64,000 bases of DNA from Heligmosomoides polygyrus polygyrus (GCA_947396885.1 OX377202.1:10788001-10852000), one strand, 5' to 3'; positions 20,691-31,395 are shown, counted from the first letter of the stretch. Made by a program: numbers and translations. Notes: generated from the letters alone by a model not told the origin.

Positions 20691-21283
20691 CTAGTGAGCT
20701 CAAAACCACAAGTAGTAGAGTTTGCCAGATCTAAAATACGCCTCGAACCGGAGTCTTATTTATTCATCGAAACAAAATTCACGTACTCGAACCTCGGCAC
20801 ATTCGACGTGGGTCTTACCCAACGCTATGAGCTGTATCTAAACGAGGACATAAACGACTGCGTAAGATAGATAAGATTCAGATAACTCCGCCTCAAATCT
20901 CTGGATATGCCAGACCTGTTTACGCTCACAATCTGGCAGAGATTACGTGAGTTTACGCATAAAAACAGCTGGGTCGAGTTACGATGAAAAGTGCTCTTGC
21001 AGCAAATGGTTGAATACCCCAGGCGCGGAAATAAATGGTCAGCTTGCCTTTCAAATGCAGGTCTACTTCAGCACTGCAGTGTTTTCCGCTCGGGATGTGG
21101 GTTTAGTATTACACAATATAATTCCTATTCCTCGGGTGTAACTATTTTCAGATTATTGTCGACCTACCAGGCACTGCTTGCTTAGTGGAACGTGTGTCGA
21201 AATCAATTCCTCTACAGGATCACGAAACGCCAGTACAAAACGCCGATGCAGGTACTAAGGGTAATGAAACCAAAACAAGTTGA
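20691..21283 (+). CDS. Putative 3'-terminal exons of an unidentified beta-rich protein
   Basis: After TTTTTGCTTCCAG, an exon at 20691..20861 encodes 57 residues including SSKPQVVEFARSKIRLEP and RYELYLNEDIND, and ends in phase 0 at a GTAAGA donor. A second exon can start in phase 0 at 21152 after AACTATTTTCAG, encode IIVDLPGTACLVERV and so on, and stop at 21281..21283. A competing open segment lies between them (20969..21140, with CSCSKWLNTPGAEINGQ), but its phase does not match the first exon at the AAAACAG acceptor. The first exon faintly recalls immunoglobulin-like/ASH-type repeats such as those of nephrocystin-4; this is a weak resemblance only. The 5' part of the gene is not found. A 293-bp SINE sits just upstream. 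Confidence 0.38.
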
Positions 21284-23093
21284 GAGGAAGTGGTTCCCTA
21301 TCCTCTTAGCCTGTCACTAGAAGGCATTATAGGGGTTTATTTCAAAGCCTACCTTACAGATTCAGCCTCGCTTACTACTTTATTAGTGAAATATGGAAAC
21401 TACAGAGCCCCTATCTTATAGACGCTAACTCTAGACCTGGTCCACAACTGTGCGCATAAGTTAGCCCGATTAAGATGGTCCATCTTCTCCGTCGACTCAA
21501 CGCAGAACTGCAGATGGGCCAATTTGGCCCTCCGTAAACCATAGAAAATTAGGAGACGACTACATTTTCCAGATTTCGTTCGTAAACTACGCTTATCCCC
21601 GCCTACGGCCAGCTTAGTGCTAAAGACTGACTTTCTTGCCGAGCGCGAATAGTGGGCGCACCGGCTCCTCCCTTCGGTGCTACTCATCCGAAACTATCTG
21701 AGTAAGAGAAAACAAAACAAGAAAGACCAAAGTGTTGCTTTTTCTTAATTCAGTACTGGAAGGTATTTGTTTCTTTCACTTCTACACCTTCTCAGGAGTG
21801 TAAAGAAGCGAAAAAGGTTTAAGCATAGAGAAAATAGGAGTCGAAATCAAGTGTCGCACACTGACATTAGCTAATATACATTTAAACAATCTATGAAATG
21901 TGCTTGGACATTAGATGAGGCGAGAACATGAAAGCAACAACACTTGATAAAACTCGCAGCCTATAACACGGCTCTCCGCTCTATATGTATCAAAGCGATG
22001 TGAAGGAAACAAGATGAAGAACAGCATTATTCAATCCTTTTGGGATGCTTCACACATTCCATTGGTCAGTTGGTCAGAAAGTCTTTAGTCATTTTACATC
22101 TTCTTTATTTTATTAGTCTGCATACAATACTTATTATGAGAATATATTCACCATCGTTAGTCACAACAGCCTCCCAACTAATAGGTCAACAATTCCCTCT
22201 AATCTGAGAAGGCTGGGAGTCAAAGAAATCGCTAACCGCCTTTCAACATCAACTTTGGCAACATTTCCGTCTTTAGGAGTGCTTGTTCGATGTGGGTTCA
22301 TACTTTAAGTATCTCCCTGATTTACGGTAGCAGTCCGTCATTGCCCACGATTACGGTAGCGTGGCGGGTTGTTGAGCTCGCCTTGGACGAGCTACAACGG
22401 ATAAACAGAGCAGACTGTGCGCCGTGGAGCAGACTTTCCGTGACAGGGTGATGACTTTAGTCGTTTTTTCTGCTTTCTCTTTGCATTTCTGTTATTCACA
22501 TGCCTTGGGGCGTTGACACCTAGAGGGGGTTCACCTTGCAATATACTATAGCGAAGACAATAAAGGTTGAATTGGCCACATCCACATGGTAGTGAAGACT
22601 TGCTTTACGTTTGTTGCTGCTAAAGCAATAACAGCGCATCTAACCTTAAGTGAAGTTCTAAGATTAGAAGTCTTTCTCGCTTTTCCTCATCAGTTTGAGC
22701 TCACGAGTCTAACGTAATCCCAATCAGTAGAATTAGTCTTCGCGGTTCATGACTACAAGTATGTGCTGTCAGTTTTTCACTCGAATCAAAGTAGTACTTC
22801 CTTCGATTTAGATGCTAAATAAGTTCTGAACGCAACACAAAGCTGCTCCTCGAAGTGAGCTAGAAAATGAGATGACGATACTGGATTAGAGGTAAACTAA
22901 GGAGAGTCGACTCGCCGAGCGAATCACCATGCAGAAATGATTTCTCTACAACCGTGCGCGCCCTGCTCAGCTCGCCTCATCTCGTAAGAAAATATCGTCC
23001 GAAGCAGGCGCAGCACCCGGTCAGCCTACGGTAATCGAGCACGTCGCCTTCTGCAGCAGTGGAGGGTACCTAACATAACGCACCTGTTCGATG
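21284..23093. other. Long stretch without a supported gene
   Basis: Contains a short SINE-1 scrap near 22036 (CCTTTTGGGATGCTTCACAC, minus sense). A minus-strand 95-codon frame at 21400..21687 has no recognisable domain. The remainder shows nothing I can name. Confidence 0.4.
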
Positions 23094-23714
23094 TCAGGGG
23101 AACGGGGTGTTTTGGTACCGTGTCCCAACCCAACTTCTCTGTCTTTCGCGGGCCTCCTTAGCTATATAGAGCGTTATCACGGAGTAGGTGACAAAAGCTC
23201 GTTTTGGTTTTTCTCGGATAACGTTCGCCAGTTCCTGAAGCTGATTGGCGCAAATGTTACTGATGACGGTGTGCCTTTCGAGGATCAGCTCGATAGATAA
23301 TGCCTCGCGATTCACAGAATTAGTAACGGAGACACTTTTTGGGGTGAAGTTCTGAATTGCTCGTGCTAGCGGGTCTTCTCGAGGGAGCCACACGGCATGA
23401 TGCGTGTGGCTCCCTCGAGAAGACCCGCTAGCATGAGGGGGGGGGGGGTGGAAGGTGCGACGTTTATTGTGCACGCGACGCGCGACGCAGTGAATCGATA
23501 TGTTCACTTATCAACAGATCGCATCGCGTGTCGCGCGTCTCCCTTAGAAAACTCTCCCTTAGAAGCGTAGTGGACCCAACTCTCATCTCCAGTTGTCAGG
23601 TCGTCCAGAGACTCATTCTGGTGCAGCCGCAGGAGAAACTGACAAATGGATATTTCTGTAAACTGCGTGGTGTCGACCATGGCGTAAAGGATCCATCGAG
23701 TCAGCACTTTTCCG
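23094..23714 (-). mobile_element. Mariner-family transposase relic carrying an internal hairpin
   Basis: Minus-strand frames give MLTRWILYAMVDTTQF, LRLHQNESLDDLTTGDESWV and HHAVWLPREDPLA, then a divergent downstream region. The same protein blocks occur at 27655..28155 (FLEDLTTVGESWV-like and REDP/LEEK), so both derive from one transposase family. A 31-bp inverted duplication interrupts the frame at 23363..23434, next to a run of 12 G. Confidence 0.7.
23363..23434. repeat. Perfect hairpin, arms about 31 bp, 8-nt loop, next to a G run
   Basis: TGCTAGCGGGTCTTCTCGAG and onward is followed, after GCATGATG, by its exact inverse ending CTCGAGAAGACCCGCTAGCA. A homopolymer of 12 G follows at about 23437. 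The arm sequence belongs to the transposase relic, so it is a local inverted duplication. Confidence 0.9.
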
Positions 23715-23878
23715 ACACCGGCATCGATGAATTGGTATTAGACAAGTCTGGTACCAATTCGCAGATTTCGGAAGGATGGAATGCTTGATTGGTTTGGTCG
23801 GGAGATTCGAACATGGAACCTTTAATCGGGTGCCCACGTCATCCAGTGCGTCCTCCAACTACGCTGCAACGCGCCCGT
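23715..23878 (-). mobile_element. SINE-1 fragment with head
   Basis: Minus strand: GCGTAGTTGGAGGA (A-box region), GTTCGAATCTCCCG (B box), ATTGGTACCAGACTTGTC. The 3' half is missing. Confidence 0.8.
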
Positions 23879-24080
23879 AATCGAAGCGATACTAGTTGCA
23901 GAGTTAGCAATTTTACTTTTCAGATACAAGGACCGCAGTGACATTCACCATGAACAAGGACGTAGTCAGCGATGTTCGTGACACTAATGAGAGGTGGTTC
24001 GTTCATCAGCATGGTCTAAGGCCTCGTGCATACTTTCCGTCGCTGCAATGGAATCGCGGCGATGACTTTTGCAGAGCGAC

Positions 24081-24192
24081 GCTAAAGCCGCATGCACACT
24101 AGGCAGCTTTTTTCTTGATTCCCGCCCAATCGATGCCCCTATGCTTAATCATGGCTGCCGCTGCCGCCGCTGCCGATTGTGCATGCGGCTTA
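24081..24192. repeat. Foldback repeat, AAGCCGCATGCACA ends
   Basis: AAGCCGCATGCACAC near 24085 is inverted at TTGTGCATGCGGCTT (24177..24191), with GGCAGC/GCTGCC inside. The downstream DNA to 24460 is G+C-rich with GCCGCGATGGCATCGCGGC, another palindrome, and no credible gene. Confidence 0.55.
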
Positions 24193-24469
24193 AAAGATGC
24201 GAAGTTCTCAGCGTTCGTCGCACCGCCCATCGCTCTGCAAGGGTCCACGAGGCGATCCACCCAGGACCAACGCTAAACACGGCGCGCGGCGCGAAAAGGT
24301 ATTCCATGCCGCAATGGGCGCGGGAAGCCGCGCACACGCCAGCCGCCACTGTTGCGGCGGCCGCGGCGGCGAAGTTTCTTTTGACAATTAGGCGCGTGCG
24401 GCGGAATGGTCATAACTGAGCGCCGCGATGGCATCGCGGCTATGGAAGTATGCCCCCGGCATAATGTTC

Positions 24470-25037
24470 TTGTATTCATCTAGTACTGAGATGCAATTTC
24501 AGTAGCTGGTTGAGAGATTTGATAAGTGCGGCCACGAACCGCTCTTCTGCGGCACCATCAAACGAAGCTGTCAAGGTTTGGATAACACCGTGCACTTACG
24601 TATTGATTTTGTCTCGCTTTTGATTCATTGCGTTTAGACGGATGTAACTGCGATGAAGACTGCCAACCCGCCTACATCATCCGTCCTAGTGGATGGGTAA
24701 GGAGCTTTTCTTATGGTATTACATTTTATTGTATTCCCTAATTCTTATATTGAAATTCCAGGCTCACGAATGGGAACAATTTTGTTAATGTGGAGCAGGA
24801 AGCAACACCATGCGGAGGAAATTAATAGACTTACGTTGAAACAAAGTAAAATTGTAGCACATTAAAGTTGGAGCTTAATTGATATCAATGGCAATGACGG
24901 ACACTATCGCCTTATCTTGAAATGGTAGACCGAAGAAACAGTGTTGTTGTGGTTCAAGTCAGTTTCTTCAAACCTCAAGTGGCTGGTATTGAGGTTGTAA
25001 GCTGCTACAACGATCTACTGTTGCGATGAAAGCCCTA
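24470..25037. other. No gene seen
   Basis: Unremarkable A/T-rich DNA. Confidence 0.35.
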
Positions 25038-25111
25038 GCGCCAGGCGGGATTCAAACCCGCACCTCGTGGTGACCAGGCGGGAATGCTTTATGTCACTAC
25101 ACCACTGGCGC
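25038..25111 (-). repeat. tRNA-like sequence (tRNA-derived repeat), copy 1
   Basis: The minus strand has 74 nt with a perfect 7-bp acceptor stem (GCGCCAG/CTGGCGC), a plausible D arm (GTGT/GCAT) and a perfect T arm (GCGGG TTTGAAT CCCGC). No normal 5-bp anticodon stem can be formed, so it is a tRNA pseudogene or SINE head rather than a functional tRNA. Related copies lie at 55954..56027, 46606..46679 and 42893..42966. Confidence 0.55.
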
Positions 25112-25614
25112 TGTTTTCGAATCATAGGAGTCTTATAGCCTGTGAAGGTTGCGCGAGAAAACTGAATTTACAGTACCAAGCATTCAACTAATTCACGTTT
25201 GGGACGCAAAAACGCGTTTTTGCGTAGCATCATGATAACTTTTTGAAAGTGTATGATTTCCCACAAAAATTCCCAGCGAAGTTTAGCATCGCCCATCCTA
25301 TCGTATGCGGCTGCCATTTAAGAGCGGGCAGAAGCCTGAAAGGCAATTGAGAAATTAAAGGACCACTTAATTGCTAATTTTTTTTTAACCTAACCCATAT
25401 TCGCCGCTGTGTCTCGCTTGCGTCCTCTGGCAGGGCAATTAAATTTCTCAACATTTTCGGTGGAATTTATTTTTAATCTTCTAGCATTTATAAGCTTCAT
25501 ATTTCTATGAATATTCATTTGATATCAAATATAAGAAAATTTTCATGTTGAACCAACTGCTTCTTTATACCCATCGCTTTCTTCCATCTTAATAGAGAAA
25601 TTCTCAAATTTTCA

Positions 25615-25801
25615 GGGGATAGATTCATCAACGATTTGTAGCAATCTAACAGTAACAATACTGCCAAAATCCCTGATAGCGCGGCTTATCAACAAACGAT
25701 ATGGTGAAATGTTTCACCATATCGCTTGATAATCCGCGTTATCAGAGATTTCAGTATTTTCTCTGTTAGATTGCTGAAAGTCGTTGATGAATCCGACCCC
25801 T
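25615..25801. repeat. Foldback MITE, GATTCATCAACGA family, copy 2
   Basis: AGGGGATAGATTCATCAACGA pairs with CGTTGATGAATCCGACCCCT. The interior is a long imperfect palindrome (TAGCAATCTAACAG, CTGATAGCGCGGCTTATCAA, GAAATG/TTTCACCATATCG). Confidence 0.75.
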
Positions 25802-25889
25802 CTATCCCCAAGTCCAGTCAGGAACCTCCACCCGTCTACAAGTACAATTAACTAATCAGTAGCGACTGTCATTCATTTTAGCCAACCTT

Positions 25890-25936
25890 GTCCAGCCGTG
25901 TGAGGTAAGACAGAGCCCTACCTCACACAGCTGGAC
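25890..25936. repeat. 18-bp hairpin
   Basis: GTCCAGCCGTGTGAGGTA and its inverse TACCTCACACAGCTGGAC are separated by 11 bases, with one mismatch. It lies between two foldback elements. Confidence 0.75.
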
Positions 25937-25948
25937 GAGATTCCTCGT

Positions 25949-26120
25949 GGGCCAGATTCATCAACGACTAATCCTTGATAGCGTGGCTTATCAACATATC
26001 AACATGGTGAAATACTTCAATGTTTCACCATATCGCTTGTTAATAATCTATCAGGGATTTCGGCACTATTTTCACCGTTATATTGCTGTGATTGCTGTAA
26101 GTCGCTGATGAATCTGGCCC
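25949..26120. repeat. Foldback MITE, GATTCATCAACGA family, copy 3
   Basis: GGGCCAGATTCATCAACGAC pairs with GTCGCTGATGAATCTGGCCC. The interior resembles copy 2 (TCACCATATCGCTTG). Confidence 0.75.
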
Positions 26121-27654
26121 AGCAGTGGTTGTGTCGAGAGCAGAAGGTCGTTCATCTCTCAAGGGGTAAATTAAGTAGGAGCAGGACCTGAAAAGGAAAC
26201 ATTATCTGTGCCCATCGTGTGCACGTTAAGGAAGGCAGGTGTTCCCTTCACGTTTTTGCGCCTAATCTACGGACTTGAGGTTTTTGTGCCAGACAGTATC
26301 GTTGGACTTCTTCGTCGAGGGCCTTTAATTGTCTATCAATTGTGTTGTAGTGTTTCGTCAAAAGAGCAGGTCCTTTCTCCTGATGGCTTTAAATTGTGTC
26401 GTCGAAGTAAAGGATTCATATCAGGTCTGTGATTAATTGCCTGCGTGCGTTAATCGCTAACTACCACTACTTACTAGTCTTAACGGTCCACAATGCTGTA
26501 GGCATGAATGGATGCCACAGTATAACTACTGTATTGACTGCTGTATTCATTGAGTACACGTTGAGAGAACTCTCTTGTAAACCTGATAGAGATATAGGCA
26601 GCATACACTGGATCCGATCGAAAATCTTAGGATATTTGGATGATTCAGATTATGGTAATTTCGCAGACTCCGGATTTTTAGTGTTTCGAATAAGGGCGAT
26701 TTTGCAGAAATCGAGCACTTCACGCTTTATTTCATTGCACATTAGATTTGCGAAATTTCCAAGTTTCATTACCATAATACGGTGTAGTAGTATCGACATT
26801 GACACAACTAAGCTTCAATTCGGTTTCATACCTGAAATCGTTTTGAGATTAGTGCGTCTAGATCCCGAGAAGAACACTCCCCGGGCAGTCGGCTACGACG
26901 TTTGCTGTCAACTCCAGCCATACTGTAGATTGGCAAACTGTCAACGTAGTCATATTTACCTTACCTAAACAGCCTCTCGCAATCCACTAATGTTGCTGGA
27001 GCTATAAGGTGCATAGGTTCATACACGTTACTTCCTCGCTCTCCTGAGTAATAATCCTGGTTATTCGGCCTCTGGTCATGGCCCGAAATCAATTCATTTT
27101 GCATATTTGTCTGCGATATTCCACAAAGCACGGAACGACAAGCCGAAACATAATTCGGCACAACAGAAAACATGTCGACAACACATAACGGGAGATCACT
27201 GGGCACCGGAGTGGAGACGAATGCTGGCGTGGTCGGTGGAAGGAGCAGAAGCACCGCGATGAAGGGACTGGTCGGGTCCCTGAGTGCAGCCGCGTGTCCC
27301 TCAACCGTCCGGGTGGCAGTCCTCGAGAGTCCTTTGTCCTTACAGGTTCGTCCTCCCCAAGCCGTGCCTGAAAAAGAGAAGGGCAAGGGGCAACGAAATT
27401 TCGAAAGAGACAACCAGCAAGGAGAAAGGCAACAGGGGTAAAATATCAATATCGACTCACCGCACTGATTCCTCCTTCGTTCCTTACACCTGCTATTTAA
27501 GCGGAGCGAGTGATACCTCCTCCCCTCCCCACATGAGTCGCAGCCATTTTTCGAACTCAGAAATTAGAGGAAGACTACCTTGATTCTCCGACAATCTGGA
27601 TACTTGCTGACCCACCTTTCGGCATCTTCAATTTTGGTGATCTTCTAGGCTTGG
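26121..27654. other. Open frames of unknown nature
   Basis: A 179-codon frame at 26429..26968 (+) is the longest unexplained one in the window, but shows no motif or splice context. It includes an internal inverted pair (ATGGTAATTTCGCAG and TGCGAAATTTCCA). At 26961..27449 both strands are open; the plus strand begins MSTTHNGRSLGTGVETNAGV at 27172 and reaches a CAG/GTTCGT. No family is recognised on either strand. Confidence 0.25.
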
Positions 27655-28155
27655 AATGCCTAGGGAGGGAAATAAGTGACAACGTGTCCCAGGTTTTCCA
27701 AATGTTCACGTGTCTCTTTAGCTACATGCCTATCGATGTCGCGAAGGAGGTGGACTAAATCACGTCTCGGCCATTTTTCTCGAACAACATTTTCTAGTCT
27801 CCGAGCTGATTGGGGTATTTGCTGCCTTGGCGACGACTGTGTCCTTGCGGAAGCAGCTCGTAGTACAACGTTCTTCGTTAATCCAAGAAGCATCAAAGAG
27901 GCACTTCTTCGAGTGAATTTCCATTCTAGCTTACATTGGCGGGTCTTCTCCTCAAGGGATCCAAACAGCACGATGCGTGTTAGAATCGTAGATGACCCAA
28001 CTCTCACCAACAGTTGTCAGGTCTTCCAGAAACTCCTTCCGGTGCAGCGTAGGAAGAGAGACGGACAAATGGATATCAGGGTGAATCGCATGCTATCAGC
28101 CAAGACATGAGGGATCCATCGAGTCAGCACTTTTCTGTGTCCGAGGGACTGAAGG
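27655..28155 (-). mobile_element. Mariner-family transposase relic
   Basis: The minus strand encodes GSLEEKTRQCKLEWKFTRRS, TKNVVLRAASARTQ and RLENVVREKWPRRDLVHLLR. Upstream frames give a GESWV-type block. Same family as 23094..23714. Stops and frameshifts make it non-functional. Confidence 0.65.
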
Positions 28156-28804
28156 CGACTGAGGACAGTTGGATGAGAGCAGCGGAGTCTCATCGCAAGT
28201 CATCAGGTATCAACCTTCGGATCCTGTTTCAAGAAGTCGAGAACGACGTACCTGGCTAGGTCTGTCTTTGAAGTTCGTGTCTCCTACTCCCCTGAACCGA
28301 GCGAACCAGGGGCTGCCAGTGTTGATGGAAGTGGTGTTTTCTACCACCGCGCAGTTAATGTTCCAAACAGTTGCCGTCTCTTCAGACCACGATTGAGCTC
28401 ATAGAAGTTGAGATGGCTCGAAGGTAGTCTTGTAGAATCAACATCGTGATTGAAATTATGGAAGGCTGCGTGGGTCTAAATACCAATCACGGAGATGTTT
28501 CGAGAATGTTCTACAAGTACCATGTGTTGAATTATGGCTATCGATCAATAACTGAGGAATGAGGGTTCTTCAAAAAAAAATCATATCAACACTACCCTAC
28601 TACCACCCTATTACATACATAGAGAGGACCTCGCAGCTTCAGTAAAAGACAGTACTTATTAATTATGGCAGGGCGAGGTGTTGCACTGCAAGTAAACAAA
28701 CAAAGTTCCGGAACAGCGCACTCTGTGGCACATTCCTTCAAGGAAAATCGAAGTGCAGGTGACAAGAGTATGTGAGTTCGAACCACAACTGTCGAGGAAG
28801 TTCT
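28156..28804. other. No gene seen
   Basis: Contains short open frames only; a B-box-like GAGTTCGAACCACAA at about 28771 is isolated. Confidence 0.35.
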
Positions 28805-28941
28805 GGGGCCAGTTTCATCAACCGCTCACTGGTCGATAAGGGTGAAAATACCGCCAAACCTGATGCTGATGAAAGTCATATCAGGGTTTTGGCGGTACTT
28901 TTTACCGTTAGAGGGCGCTAAGCGATTGATGAATCTGGCCT
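28805..28941. repeat. Foldback MITE, GATTCATCAACGA family, copy 4
   Basis: GGGGCCAGTTTCATCAACCG pairs with GCGATTGATGAATCTGGCCT. AATACCGCCAAACC/GGTTTTGGCGGTACTTT forms the inner stem. Confidence 0.7.
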
Positions 28942-28975
28942 CTGCTTTCGTCTCGTGTTATTTGTTATAGGTACA

Positions 28976-29765
28976 CCAAACTGGACACTTCAAATTAAGC
29001 ATAACACTTTTGAAATCAAAATGAACAATGAAATAAGAACGAGCTCCTTCAAAATTAATCTTATGACTCTCAAAAAAGGTTAGAAAATTTTTTGACCTAG
29101 GTAAATTCCAGTATGACTTTCATTGAAGTTTTAGTTCACTAACCCAATATGTGAACACATTGTTTAAAATTTTGTAAAACTGATTTTTAAGGAAGAATAA
29201 TAGTTTAAAGTATGATTCAAAAAAGGGCAATTTTTTAGTGGCAAAAGAAGAGGATCGCGCCATGCCCTTGCCCAAGACGTTGGGAATTTTATTCGATTGA
29301 TAGCAAAATTTCTGTTAGTATGGAGTTGTACACCTGAAAAAACGACACAACAAAACCTATTGTGAAGGACACACAGATCCTCACTTTGATGCTTAATATA
29401 AGCAGCATTTACACTATTAATCAAATAGCTTTTCGACTGTATAGCGTAATCTCGTTTCTTAATTCACTAAATGATCACCGCCTTGTTGCGACTCATAACA
29501 AAATTTAATTTGCTAATTTTTCTCAAAAAGGCAAAAAATTTACAAAATTATTATACTCATCCTCGAGCAGCCGAACTGAAAAAAATTAAAGAAAGTTGTA
29601 CCAAATTTTCCTTGAGCAAAAATTTATTCTAACCATCTTGGAGATTCTGCAGTTTAGCTTGTAAAAAGGACATTTCGATTTGACAGAGTTCGCTTTGATT
29701 TCAAAAATCTTAGACTGGCTTAGAAGGGTGTCTAATTTGACGTAAAAAGTGTCCAACATGTCGTC
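28976..29765. repeat. Foldback element with 21-bp subrepeats, complete copy
   Basis: The left arm carries minus-oriented units (ACTGGACACTTCAAATTAAG), the right arm plus-oriented ones (TTTGATTTCAAAAATCTTAG, GGGTGTCTAATTTGACG). The core contains a GCGCCATGCCC box and AACACATT. It has no transposase. Related copies: 1854..2194, 39120..40066, 43921..44770, 48168..48300 with 50885..51515. Confidence 0.65.
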
Positions 29766-30368
29766 GTTACTTCGAATTTGTCAGCTAGCCGAGATGGTAC
29801 AGTTTTATTCGGCTGACGATTCGGCCTTCTCGCCTTCGTCGGAACCTGGAAGGTCAGAAACGCGTAAAATTATCCCACCAAGCACCATTTCAAACTGAGA
29901 GAACAAATTCAAAGGGCCGAGTGGTCTCATCTCATCGGCAAGTACACGATACAAACCATTGGAAGCGTTTTGGATACACAGCAAAAGTCCCAAAATGGAC
30001 AGAAAAGATGAGTGCTTAGCCATAGCTAAGGAACTCGCCCCATTCCTGGGTGGATTCTGACCTTCAGAGCCCTCAGGTCAGGGGCCGCGGCACGTCTTCT
30101 GGGTCATCTACTAGCCATTTGGTCTGTGGGCGACTCCAGCGAGTTCCTCTCCGCATCTCTAGGTGAGGCTTCTAGCTTCGGTTCCATGTTCTTTTTCTGC
30201 TCCACTCGGCCCTTTGAATTTGTTCTCTCAGTTTGAAATGGTGCTTGGTGGGATAATTTTACGCGTTTCTGGCTTTCCAGGCTCCGACGAAGGCGATAAG
30301 GCCGAAACGTCAGCCGAATAAAACTGTACCATCTCGGCTAGCTGACAAATTCGAAGTAACGACGACAT
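29758..30368. repeat. 167-bp inverted arms with a hammerhead-ribozyme-like motif
   Basis: The left arm (29758..29924) and right arm (30202..30368) are both 167 bp and differ at only a few positions; the spacer is 277 bp. The right arm (plus strand) contains GGCT, CCGACGA, a GGC/GCC helix, GAAACGTC and AGCC (30280..30315). This order resembles the hammerhead core (CUGANGA, helix II, GAAA, helix III, UH) seen in Penelope-like retroelements, but with C for the conserved U and one extra A. A 72-codon minus-strand frame (29805..30023) starts in the spacer with a signal-like MAKHSSFLSILGLLLCIQNA and runs into the left arm. It may be element-derived. Confidence 0.6.
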
Positions 30369-30427
30369 ATCCATACAATGCCGAGATTTGTGGAAAGTCG
30401 AACATGGAGCATTATGTCCAATATGTT

Positions 30428-30645
30428 TTCAAAGGTGCCTAGTTTAAATTGAAAAGTGTCCAGTTTGATTTGAAAAATGTTCTGTTTGATTTGAGAAGCC
30501 TCCAAGTTGATTTGGAAGGTGTCCAATTTGAATTAAAAGGTGTCAAATTTCTTATGAAAAGTGTCCAAGTTGGATTACGAGTTGTCCAATTTGACGTGAA
30601 AAGTGTCCATTTTGATTTGGAAAGTGCCCTTTTTGGCGTGATAAG
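30428..30645 (+). repeat. 21-bp minisatellite array (about ten units)
   Basis: Degenerate tandem copies of GTGTCCAATTTGATTTGAAA(A) with a 21-bp period. Because the period is seven codons, one frame stays open for 66 codons and reads as VQFDLKS-like heptads, which is a by-product of the repeat rather than a gene. Confidence 0.85.
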
Positions 30646-30659
30646 ATAGAATAACGATT

Positions 30660-31395
30660 TCACATGAATCTAGAGAGGAAGAAAATGAACAAATAGAAGC
30701 CACGGAGAACAAATGCAGTAGCTTTTTAGAGTTTTTGAGAAATTAGATCCTCCACGCATCTTCTCATCCCATCTCTTGCCGCTTGCCACTTTGGAGACAC
30801 TTCCATGAGGCACCCCCCGCTCAAATAGGAAAGAGCGCACTTTGAGCGATTCGTGCAGGAATTCGAAGGCAACAAGCATCGTAAGTCATGTTCCATGCTT
30901 CACTGCCCACTGGTGTTGACATCGTAAGCGATCCTTCGACGACGACAGTGGCTACCGGTTTCGAGCGCCGCAAACAAACGGCGCAACGTTTCACTCCGGT
31001 CAACTCCTCGCTTCCGATGCCGCTTCTTGACGTCTGCAACAAGTTTGCCTCCGATACCTGTTTGATGACGATATCGCATTATTCATACACCGAAAGTGAC
31101 CACCACACGTGCCGAAGATGGCAAAGTCTTCAAGAAAAACTGTCCGTAACCTTGGGACAGATTGCCCTTGAAGCCGTTGTGTCATAAATCTTTCGAAAAA
31201 AGGCAGTAAAGAGAGCCTTCTTGGAGAGGAACAACTCGAAATTGTCTCTCTTCTCGAAGGAGAGCAAAGGTCGTTGCCAGAAATACTGTTCGGCGGATAG
31301 TTACGCTAAAAAAATCGCCGATGGTGGATTCTAATTTCTGAGTCAGAAGAAACGATGGCGCCTGCTGTTGGAGACAGATCTAGTTAAGTCATTAA
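30660..31395. other. No supported gene
   Basis: A 99-codon frame at 30888..31187 has no recognisable motif. No element ends are visible. Confidence 0.35.

Noticed and set aside
24069..24419. G+C-rich open frames on both strands
   Set aside because: They lie in a foldback repeat with palindromes; composition rather than coding explains the lack of stops.
25038..25111. Functional tRNA gene
   Set aside because: Acceptor and T arms pair, but no proper anticodon stem and loop can be formed, and diverged copies recur.
30428..30645. Possible CRISPR-like array
   Set aside because: Units are contiguous and degenerate, without unique spacers, in a eukaryotic genome.
30449..30649. 66-codon frame with VQFDLKS heptads, coiled-coil-like
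   Set aside because: The heptad is forced by a 21-bp minisatellite; there is no gene context.
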